Of a DNA stretch of 64,000 bases, positions 41,560 to 49,479 are shown one piece after another. The DNA lies in the NCBI GenBank assembly GCA_965153455.1, contig OZ234503.1, positions 4,154,001 to 4,218,000 on the forward strand. The letters are read 5' to 3'. The translations under genes and the position numbers were made by a program. The stretch is from Sphagnum compactum (lineage: Eukaryota; Bryophyta; Sphagnopsida; Sphagnales). Every line of letters starts with the position of its first letter. The first letter of the stretch is position 1. A model generated the notes under the pieces. The model saw only the letters and a list, made by a program, of their open reading frames with translations, made no database searches and was not told the origin of the DNA.

Positions 41560-42320
41560 TGCTGTGAGCTTTCCAGGTTCAACATATGTTGGGGGGTTTC
41601 TGCATATGAATATGTTGGAAATTTTTACATCGATTCTTGAGTTATGTTCTTATATTCATACAGGTTCAGGGTGGTTTTTTTGTTTTTGCAGGACTTTGCT
41701 TCTACAGTCAGTTCACCTCTGTTGTCATATGGGTATAATTGCAGGTGATTTCATATTATTCTTCCTTAACCACATTGGAAAGCTTCACTCTACATATGTC
41801 ATCCTTGAGCTTGCAGTAAAAGCTCATATTTCTTCACAGCAATCTTTGTCAAGGTGGAAGATGAATAGTGGGGTAATAGAAATTTTGGAGCAATTACCGT
41901 AAACCAGTAGCTAAATATTCTTGGTTGTGTTCCTCTGCTCCTTCGCCTTAATGTACTGGATAGGAATTCTCCCCCTGAACTTTTATCATTTGTCCTTGCA
42001 TTCCTTTGCATGCAGCTTTTTTCTACAGAGATCACAAATTATCAGTTTCCTCTCCAATCATTGTAAGCCTGGAAATAAGTCCAAGCTATTCATTATGGCC
42101 AAGGACATGAGCCTCCTGGAATGCTTCCAAGCTATTAGGGGGCTGAGGGCAAAAATCTTCATTTTATTCATGTAATTTCTGGAAGCCCTACTAAGCTGAT
42201 GTTTGTAAACTTCAAGATTGACTTATGCTGATGCAAGTTTCTGTGGTAGGTGGAGTGGCCCCAGTATCTTTATGAAAACCTGTCATTGAGCAAAGTAACT
42301 ACGACACCAATATCATTGAG
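41560..42320. other. gene-like but unidentified cargo segment
   Basis: Contains TTTTTGCAG-, TTGCATGCAG- and CTACAG-type acceptor-like sites and a 112-codon plus ORF (41564-41902) without family motifs. Could be intron and exon pieces of a captured gene. Confidence 0.3.
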
Positions 42321-42325
42321 CATCA

Positions 42326-42363
42326 TTTTGTAATATGTACCGTCAAATACACACACATGTGCA
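42326..42363 (+). repeat. 38-nt block shared with 45080-45119
   Basis: TTTTGTAATATGTACCGTCA followed by AATACACACACATGTGCA. The second copy at 45080 runs straight into seam 22-mer copy 3; this one runs into another sequence after TGTGCA. Confidence 0.85.
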
Positions 42364-42379
42364 ACTTTTATCATTAACA

Positions 42380-42433
42380 GAAGCTTCCCCTTAATCCGTC
42401 CCGTCATCCAACCGGACGGACATTTCATGCATC
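42380..42433 (+). repeat. GAAGCTTCCCC/CCGGACGG family piece 2
   Basis: The most complete piece in the cargo: GAAGCTTCCCCTTAATCCGT, CCCGTCATCC, AACCGGACGGACATTTCATG in one run. It matches the reverse complement of 604-708 after a short gap. Confidence 0.85.
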
Positions 42434-42495
42434 TTGTCTTCCATCAAATGTGTTAGATAGGCCTGTGCAGTTGGCCCAAGTGTTATCATGTGACG

Positions 42496-42568
42496 CGCCG
42501 TCCCAGGGGCTCGAACCCTGGACCACAAGGTTAAGAGCCTTACGCTCTACCAACTGAGCTAGGACGGC
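42496..42568 (-). tRNA. tRNA-Lys (anticodon CTT)
   Basis: A 73-nt cloverleaf on the minus strand: acceptor stem GCCGTCC/GGACGGC fully paired, D arm GCTC...GAGC, anticodon loop CTCTTAA giving CTT, T arm CAGGG-TTCGAGC-CCCTG, discriminator G. Internal promoter boxes A (TAGCTCAGTTGG) and B (GGTTCGAGCCC) are intact. It resembles the angiosperm nuclear tRNA-Lys-CTT I remember, apart from the acceptor and T stems. No run of four or more T follows within about 50 nt on the transcript strand, which is unusual for a Pol III gene. It lies inside the CACTA cargo, so it may be captured. Confidence 0.93.
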
Positions 42569-43231
42569 CGCCGGAAATGCTTCCCGATATGAATACTTAA
42601 GCACAAATGTTATTTATCTCGTTTGGTCATAATCGAATTAAGGCTGATGACACCTGACACTTCCTGACAGAAAATGGTTATTTTGGGGTGGTTTTCATTT
42701 AGAGAAATTCACAGTGCTCAAATCTTGAAGCCACAGATTTCAGAGTAGTTAACCAGGGATGGAAGACCCCCCCCCCCCCCCAACCCTCCTTCCACCACCT
42801 TCCACTACCCATACCCTTTGGCACAGAAAACAAAACAAAAGGGACCAAAATAAAACCCAAAAACTCAAAACTCATTGAACTACAATGATATTAATTTATT
42901 TTTTTATTTTTTTTAAAATGATGAGGATTATAGTTCAGAGGAGTAATGAAAATAAGAAGAAAAAAAATGAGATTAAATTGTTTTTATCTTTTGAAAAATG
43001 AGAAAAATACCTACAGCAAAAACCCATGCTGGAAAATTGCACACAAACTGAGTAACTGACACTCTCTGATAAGCAATGAAGAGAGGCCATGCAAGGTGGG
43101 TTTCAAGGGTTGACAAACCATCAGATTGTTGGGTAGTGGGAAACTGAGAAATTAGAGAGAGAGAGAGGGCAAGCAACAAACTGTTGTTTGAGGTTTTTAA
43201 GGTTGTCAAACCTTTAAAGCTTTAAAGCTTT

Positions 43232-43534
43232 TTGATGCATATGGTCAGCTTCCGAGGTGGAGCGAGGGCAAACACGAGGAGCAGGTGCAACGGCTTGATC
43301 AGGAGGAGATATGGGTATGAAGGAAAGAATTCGTCGATGAGCCTGACGAGTAGTATTTCTGTTCCCACCAGCTTCGACTACCAGAAAGTGTTATATAACC
43401 GACGGAAGCAGAAGAAGAGCAAGCTTGAATTGTTGCTGACATACACACACCTGTGCATTAGGCACGGGGTTCATCCATGTCCCTATAAAACTAAAAAAAC
43501 AAAGGAAGAAGAAGCCACCAAACCCATCTCATGA
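43232..43534 (+). other. unidentified 100-codon ORF spanning seam copy 1
   Basis: Basic ORF with RRRYGYEGKNS and VLYNRRKQKKSKLE words; seam 22-mer copy 1 lies in it and reads CIRHGVH. No family recognised. Possibly two fragments joined at the seam. Confidence 0.25.
43452..43473 (+). repeat. cargo seam 22-mer, copy 1
   Basis: TGCATTAGGCACGGGGTTCA preceded by TG. Contains a 4-bp stem GTGC/GCAC around ATTAG. Followed by TCCATG, unlike the GA that follows copies 2-4. Confidence 0.95.
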
Positions 43535-43891
43535 AAGCTTGGGCAGCTTCATCATTGTCCTGGGTTAAATGCCACCTTCCTCTTCATCTTGAAGGAAGAG
43601 AGAAGTCTTGAATCTACCATTATGTAGATAGACTACTTGGGTTTCAGATTAAGTTTTGTAGAAAGGTTTGCAGAAAGAGAGTTTTGTAGATTCTCTATAT
43701 CTGCAAGTTTGATAGAAATGGTGAGGAGTTCATGGGTGAAGTGAAGCTTGCAGATCTCTTAAAGGATTGTGAGGTTTATGGGATTCGTGTTTTGATGATC
43801 ACATGGAAGCTGATCATAATCATCTTCCATGAACCTAGGCTGTTTTGTGTTTTGTGGGCTGCTTGCTGTTGGTGCGATAACCAACGTTCTA

Positions 43892-44320
43892 GCAAGCTGG
43901 TGTAGCAACTTTGCTGAGCCAGGCCAAGCACATGGCAGCAGTCCACGAGAAGAGCTTGCCACCAGCAGCCGCACCAGTGACAGGGTTATCATACTCACTG
44001 ATCCCATGCGAGACCAGGAGTTCGTAAGTGTCAGCCTCAACACGACACGCAAGATCCTCATACCCATAAGCACGCAAGCCATCAGTGATCATCCAGTTGA
44101 TGATCGCCCACACGGGTCCACGCCAGTAACGCAGGGGGTTCAAAATTTGCAGCCTCTGGGTCGTAGCTGGGGATGCCATTCTTGACGCAGTCCAGCCATC
44201 TCTCTAATGTAGCAGCCAGAACCACCGCCTGTTCGGCTGATGCGACACGCGCGAACATAGGTAGAAACCCCGCCGATGTCTTGGCTCCCAGGAGCTTCCC
44301 CGTCAGCTGATCCTGTGCAT
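43892..44320 (-). pseudogene. C-terminal fragment of a GH63-type glycoside hydrolase (mannosylglycerate hydrolase-like), frameshifted
   Basis: One minus frame reads LLGAKTSAGFLPMFARVAS, EQAVVLAATLERWLD and SYDPEAANFEP (down to about 44150). After a shift of frame the match goes on with RYWRGPVWAIINWMITDGL, LACRVEADTYELL, GISEYDNPVTG and FSWTAAMCLAWLS. These are the usual C-terminal words of GH63-type hydrolases, including mannosylglycerate hydrolases known from Selaginella and bacteria. The N-terminal two thirds are absent, and the frameshift lies between NFEP and RYWRGP. It is bounded on one side by seam copy 2. A captured, non-functional fragment; the exact substrate class of the parent is uncertain. 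Confidence 0.75.
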
Positions 44321-44335
44321 TAGGCACGGGGTTCA
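44314..44335 (+). repeat. cargo seam 22-mer, copy 2
   Basis: Identical to copy 1 over 22 nt. It joins the GH63 fragment on its left to a GGACGG family piece two bases to its right. Confidence 0.95.
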
Positions 44336-44337
44336 GA

Positions 44338-44390
44338 CGGGACGGTTCCCCTGAATCCGTCCGTCCCGTCATCCATCCGGACGGATGCAG
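44338..44390 (+). repeat. GAAGCTTCCCC/CCGGACGG family piece 3
   Basis: GGGACGGTTCCCCTGAATCC, then GTCCGTCCCGTCATCCATCC and GGACGG. A rearranged version of the family, directly abutting seam copy 2. Confidence 0.75.
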
Positions 44391-45079
44391 CTATGTCATC
44401 CCCACTATTTAAAATAGAAGCATAATGGCTTCCACGTGACACATCATTTTAGCTTATATATGTGACAATTAGAAAAGAAAACCACCAAAAGAGAAGGGCC
44501 AGTGTGTTCAAATGTAAGTTAACTCCTATTTTAGAAAGTATCTTCTTGGCAGGCCAACTAGGGCTCATGCAAACCTGCCTAAATAGAAGAGCACCACCTC
44601 CTGAGCAAAAAACCCCTCCTTCAACTTAGACTAAAAATGTTGTGCCCTCCCCAGTCCATGCTATGGAATTAAAGGGAGGTGCTATTGGGAACACCCTTAG
44701 GGAACCCATTGGGAACTTGAAAAGAACATGTTGGGAACAAAGGAAAAATGAAAAGAAAAATCCTTCCCCCCCAACCCAAAACTTAAAAAATTTGGGCCTT
44801 TTGAGTGCATGCTGAGCCTTCCCATTGGCTGCATGAAATTTTCTATTTCCAAAATTGTTCCTCACCATATAAACTGGGGGTACTTATTTAATATTAAGGA
44901 TGCCATATTTACCAGGGTTAGAAGCATCCTAAAAAATTTTAGGGTTTTTACCAATGTAGGTGTCGATTCACCCTTCACAAGTAATGCAAACATCAAGATT
45001 TTCAACGGCCAGGGTCTTGATAGATACTTGCGAAATGTCGTGTATAAAGAGGTTTTGGAAATGTAATTCATAATTGTAA
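44391..45079. other. unidentified cargo segment
   Basis: Contains a plus ORF (44809-45066) with the run DAIFTRVRSILKNFRVFTNV, not recognised. Otherwise nothing supportable. Confidence 0.25.
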
Positions 45080-45135
45080 TTTTGTAATATGTACTGTCAA
45101 ATGCACACACACATGTGCATTAGGCACGGGGTTCA
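45080..45135 (+). repeat. second copy of the 38-nt block joined to cargo seam 22-mer copy 3
   Basis: 45080-45119 repeats 42326-42363 with one C/T change, one A/G change and one extra CA. The seam 22-mer (45114-45135), identical to copies 1 and 2, starts inside its last six bases. A hairpin follows at 45139-45171 (TTTTGCCCTATA / TATAGGGCAAAA, 9-nt loop). Confidence 0.9.
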
Positions 45136-45277
45136 GATTTTTGCCCTATATATTACAAATATAGGGCAAAAGCATTTCCGGCCGTGCCACTATTGCATTT
45201 GACCCTGCAAATTAATAGAAGAAAAGTCAAAACATGCTGATTTGGCTCAGTTTGGCCCTGCATTTTTACACAATCTG

Positions 45278-45330
45278 CATCCAACCGGACGGACATTTCA
45301 TCCATCCCGTCATTTGTCTATTTAAGTCGG
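45278..45330 (+). repeat. GAAGCTTCCCC/CCGGACGG family piece 4
   Basis: CATCCAACCGGACGGACATT, then TCATCCATCCCGTCAT and CTATTTAAGTCGG. It lacks the GAAGCTTCCCC end. Confidence 0.8.
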
Positions 45331-45424
45331 ACATCCGTGAACTTATATGTGGTGAAGATTTGAGAGTGAACTTATATCTTTCAGAATGGTAGATTTGTGA
45401 GCTTTGTTATAGGCCTTCCTAATA

Positions 45425-45577
45425 TAATAGCGGCGGGAGGGAGAACGTGAGACGAAGAAGAAGAAGAAGCGCCTGCTGCTGCGGCTCCTGTTGCAAGCAG
45501 TTCCACAGGGAGTGCAGACGCACGCTCTAGTGCGAGAGCAGAGCTTCAGATAGAGGAGATTGAGAGCGGGACGGAGG

Positions 45578-45609
<32 letters not shown>

Positions 45610-46076
45610 TCTTAAGAATTTTTCTCAATTTTTTTTTGGAAAAAGCTGGGAGAAAGAATTGGCTTCTAAGTTTCACAAACGCACAGAGAAGAAAGCTGAT
45701 TGTCACATTTCGTGTGCATGGGTAGTTGACAAGAATCTCTTGGAAGTGCACACACACGCACACACGTCGAGGCACAGAAGACACAGACAGAGAAATTGTG
45801 AGAAGGGAAGAAGTTTTTTCGGTTTTTTGGCAGTGGGTATGTGCAAGGTTCTGAACTGACTGAGATCAGGAAGTTTGTGGGATTCTTTTAGGCTCTCTCT
45901 TTCTCTCTCTCCAGCGTTCTCTCCTTTTTTTTCTCTCTCTTGCACTTGCTCTACATCTGGGCAATACCCTCTATGTGCGTGTGTGATTGCGTACTTCGGA
46001 GCTCACAGTAAAAGAGACTTAGTTCGATAAAGAGCGAAATTGCAATTAAGAGAAATCAAGCTCCGAGGTTGACACC
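45425..46076 (+). other. gene-leader-like cargo segment with GAA and GAAA repeats
   Basis: GC-rich, with (GAA)n at 45454-45470, (GAAA)n at 45580-45607, CACACGCACACA at 45751-45762 and CTCTCTTTCTCTCT at 45895-45908. It resembles a plant 5' leader. No protein family recognised. Confidence 0.3.
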
Positions 46077-46098
46077 TATGCATTAGGCACGGGGTTCA
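46077..46098 (+). repeat. cargo seam 22-mer, copy 4
   Basis: One change (TATGC for TGTGC) relative to copies 1-3. It lies exactly at the right border of the GC-richer cargo. GACTAG and a TA microsatellite follow, beginning the AT-rich arm of the CACTA element. Confidence 0.93.
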
Positions 46099-47022
46099 GA
46101 CTAGTATATATATATATATGATTTATGATCCATTAATAAATATTTTATGTGGATAAATTATTGAATTAATACATGTAAATTAAAAATTATTAGTAAAATT
46201 ATGATATATTTGAACCAAAATTATAATATAAATTCTTGAACCAAATGAAGGTTTAAGATATGAAAAATTTATTTTATTTATTCATGTGTTAACCATAAAT
46301 TTTTTTTCATTTACAATCATGTGTTTGAATCTAATTTTTCCAAAGTATGGTCATTCAAATGTTATTCAATAACAAAATTCAAATAATTTTCCTTCAACTA
46401 TATTTACATTAAAAATAATAATTATATCGTTGTATATATTATTGAAGGAAATTTATGAATAATTTTTCAATTTTTTCATTTGGACAAATTATTAATAAGA
46501 TACAACTTATTATATTTGAAATTTTGTGTAATGTTTAAATGAAGTGTGGTTTAAATAGAATAAACATTAAATTATTTCCACAATAAGTGGGATGGCTTGG
46601 TGGTAAAGGAATTGAACTCCATCCTTAAGATCCAAGGATCAAAATTCACAAATGACATCTATTGTGGTCAACATTGAAATATTGACCGAATATTCCATAC
46701 TTACTTAGACTACCTAGGTTAGGTGGTGACACATGTCAACAATTGATAAGTTGAAAAATAATGAGATTAAAACTAATTGAAATAAAAATACATCCTAGTA
46801 TTTATATTATATATAATAAATTTTATAAATTAAAAAAAATGTTTCCCAACTTTTTGGGTCCAATTTGTAACTATCACTAATGATTTCACATATGTCGTAA
46901 ATGACTATTGTCCTAAACGACTCATCTGTAATGACTTTAAGACTATTAGTCATTTTTGTCCTTCATCACTAGAATACTAATCATAAATTTAATCATATAT
47001 TTGAAGATTTTTACTAGTGTGC

Positions 47023-49060
47023 AGAAATGATGATTTTTGGCAACTTTCTTGGGGTGCTTTTAAAAATCTTTGCTAAAAAAATAGAGATGGAAAAAAAATA
47101 AAAAATGTGCAAGGGTAGCATTGATGGAAGAGAATTAATAGTAGCAATGGAGGCGTTCAGGAAAAATGCACTTAGGAAATGGTAGTGAAGGTTTTGCAGT
47201 AGTTTGGGTGGCAATGGTAATGGTGGCAACAACTTTGCAGCCATTAATACCATTGTTTACTTGTGCTCACTAGTTAGCACCGCGCCAAAAGAGGAGAGGG
47301 ATAACAACAAACAAAAAAGGAAATAGAAATAAAGAAAAAAAATTATAGTTGAGGGTCTTTAGGAACCAAGAAAGAAGGGTTACAATTCCATTTCAATATA
47401 AAGAGGCCTTGCTGGTAGTCTAGTTACAGTTCCATTAAGGGGATTAGTTGTGAATATATTTTCCCGATTTTCATGGCACAATGGGACATATGAAAGCAAC
47501 CGTTTTCTAAAGCAAAGGACGAAGATAGTGATGATAACAGCACCAACATCAACAAGCAACAAAACAACAAAGGTGAAGAGGCTAAGGGAAAATATATTCA
47601 CAACTAATCTGTTTCTCTTTTGTTTGGGTTTTGTTTTATGGTGGGTCCTTTTTAAGAAAAAAACTTTCATCAAGTTTTTTTTTTTTTTTAATCACCAAGA
47701 ATCTAATCATTACTTACAAATTAAACATAATAAAAAAAAATTATTGCAAAGAGAAAGACTTTGCCATAATCTTGGTTTTTGTCACAATCCTGAAAAAATA
47801 GCAAAGAAAAATAAATAAATAAAAATAAATAAATATGCGTTGTAGGTGTGAATGTGTCAATACTAATCATTCACCAATAATATGTTTTCCTCCAATGCAA
47901 GAATCTTCTTGTACATGGCCCATATATAGAAAGGTTAGTTATATACCAATGACTTGCACCAATTTTATTTTTTCCCCTTTTTGAAGCACAACCCAAGTCA
48001 AGCTCATTGGCAAAGAGCCAACTCAAGTTTCACCTGCACACCATTGGGTTTGGAACCAGGACTTTTTCTTGTAGCTCTCGCTTATTTCCTGGGGTTGAAG
48101 AAGGTCCCAAGGGTTCGGTACTAGTTCACAACCCTACTGATGTAATCATGGAGATTGGATTACAATAGACTTGTCCCTAAAGTAACCCTCTCTTTCACCC
48201 CCTATCCATCATTCAGTGGTATCCAGAAAGTAAAGAAGTTTTATTAAATCTCAGTATGAAATGCACTCAGCATTTAATGCACAAGGTTCGAGAGTAATTA
48301 GAGTAATTGTACAGGTAGCACTAGTGAAAATTATATGTAGCAGCAGCAGCGGAGGCGCTCGGGAAAGAGGAAAGACAGGATGAAACTCAGTTTACCACCA
48401 AAATACTAGTTTGGGTCCCAGTTATTTCATTTTGTAAAATTTTCGTTTCCGCATTTGATGCCTTACTATTATGCCGAAACTGGCTGTTTTCACCCCCTAA
48501 TTGCCTGACTTTATGCATAACTATAATGTATGAAACTAATAATAATATTGGACATTGAGATTGATTCATGCTCAAACTTGTTCAGTGACAAATGATGACC
48601 TCAAGAGGTTCTCAGGGTCCCAGACTTACTTGCTCTTCGGAGCCAAAGTAATAAAGTAAAGTAGCACCTTTCTCACATTTGGCAATACGGTGTCAAATAA
48701 TTGTTTTATTTTTCAAATTCCACTCCGAAGTGAAATTTTTTTTTTATGGAATTTCAGCAATAAATAGGCAGGTTCTTTCTCTCTACTCTTTTTAACATAA
48801 TAATTTTTTTTACAACATTAAAAAAAATTTGCAAAAATAGGGAGACATAATGTTCCACCAAATTATTTATTGGATAGAAAAATGTTGTCAAAGGCACATT
48901 ACATTCCAATTGCTCCTAAATTTTCAGGTACGATTTAATTTAATTTAATTTGCAGTGAAAAAATCATCCAATATTCCATCTTTTTGGTTCCCATCAAGCT
49001 TCCAAAATGTTCCCCAAGTTTCAATGTGTTTCTTAAGACGTTCCCAATAGCACTTCATTT
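47023..49060. other. intergenic DNA, no gene seen
   Basis: Mostly AT-rich. It contains an inverted repeat at 47442-47609 and short A-rich and AAAT tracts. ORFs are short with no family motifs. Confidence 0.5.
47442..47609. repeat. perfect 24-bp inverted repeat with 120-nt loop
   Basis: The arms 47442-47465 (starting GATTAGTTGTGAATATATTT) and 47586-47609 (ending AATATATTCACAACTAATC) are exact reverse complements. The loop is gene-like and A-rich. Could be a small foldback element or give a hairpin transcript. Confidence 0.9.
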
Positions 49061-49071
49061 TTTATCACATT

Positions 49072-49142
49072 GGGGGGGGGGGGGGCAAAGGGGAAGCATT
49101 GTCTAGGTTTCTATGTTGGGGAAGTCCCCCCCCCCCCCCCCC
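49072..49142. repeat. G-run and C-run pair
   Basis: About 14 consecutive G (49072-49085) and about 17 C (49126-49142) are separated by 40 nt and can pair as a hairpin; each can also form four-stranded structures. Homopolymer lengths may be assembly-sensitive. Confidence 0.8.
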
Positions 49143-49453
49143 AACACCCCCCAATATTCCAAAAATATTGGTGGTGGGCCTATCAAATGGCTCCATGTGG
49201 AGAAAGACAAAACCCCCCTTCCCCCCCTCACTACCTCTAGACTAGGAGTACTTTTTCATGCTTCTAAAGAAGAAGGAATTATATGGATGATGGATGACAT
49301 TCATTGTAATTTTCATACTAATATGGATGAAGGATGAAAAATGCATCTTGTTTTTCATAGTTGGAACTTTTTTTAGATAAAAAGGTGTATGGATGATGGA
49401 TGAAATACATCTCTCTTTTTTCTGGGTTTGATCTCATTTGTACACATGAATGC

Positions 49454-49476
49454 GTACGTTCGTTCGTTCGTTCGTT
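49454..49476. repeat. (CGTT)n microsatellite
   Basis: GTTCGTTCGTTCGTTCGTTC at the edge of a GC-richer island. Confidence 0.9.
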
Positions 49477-49479
49477 CTT

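Larger units (their letters stand above)
39617..47019. mobile_element. CACTA-type transposon, 7403 bp, TSD TGC, carrying gene-fragment cargo
   Basis: The left end CACTAGTAGAAAT at 39617 and the reverse-complemented right end CACTAGTAAAAAT at 47019 match at 12 of 13 positions. The flanks are TGC at 39614-39616 and TGC at 47020-47022, a 3-bp target duplication diagnostic of CACTA elements. Both ends are strongly AT-rich (39617-40685 and 46105-47019) and contain recurring ATGACTA/TAGTCAT words, as in the subterminal repeats of this superfamily. The middle 40.69-46.10 kb is GC-richer, gene-like cargo. No transposase was recognised, so it is probably non-autonomous. The small element at 21.7 kb belongs to the same end family. 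Confidence 0.8.

Noticed and set aside
40691-46104. Calling the cargo units Helitrons
   Set aside because: The last seam copy followed by CTAG and T-A repeats is suggestive, but the hairpin stem is only 4 bp, no TC-type 5' end is seen, other seam copies lack CTRR, and no Rep/helicase is present. Kept as a hypothesis only.
46585-46665. tRNA-like SINE head
   Set aside because: GGATGGCTTGGTGG and GGATCAAAATTC vaguely resemble A and B boxes, but no cloverleaf, tail or target duplication was found.
48310-48335. Another CACTA end (CACTAGTGAAAATTATA)
   Set aside because: CACTAGTG is self-complementary, the matching partner end and a 3-bp duplication could not be found.
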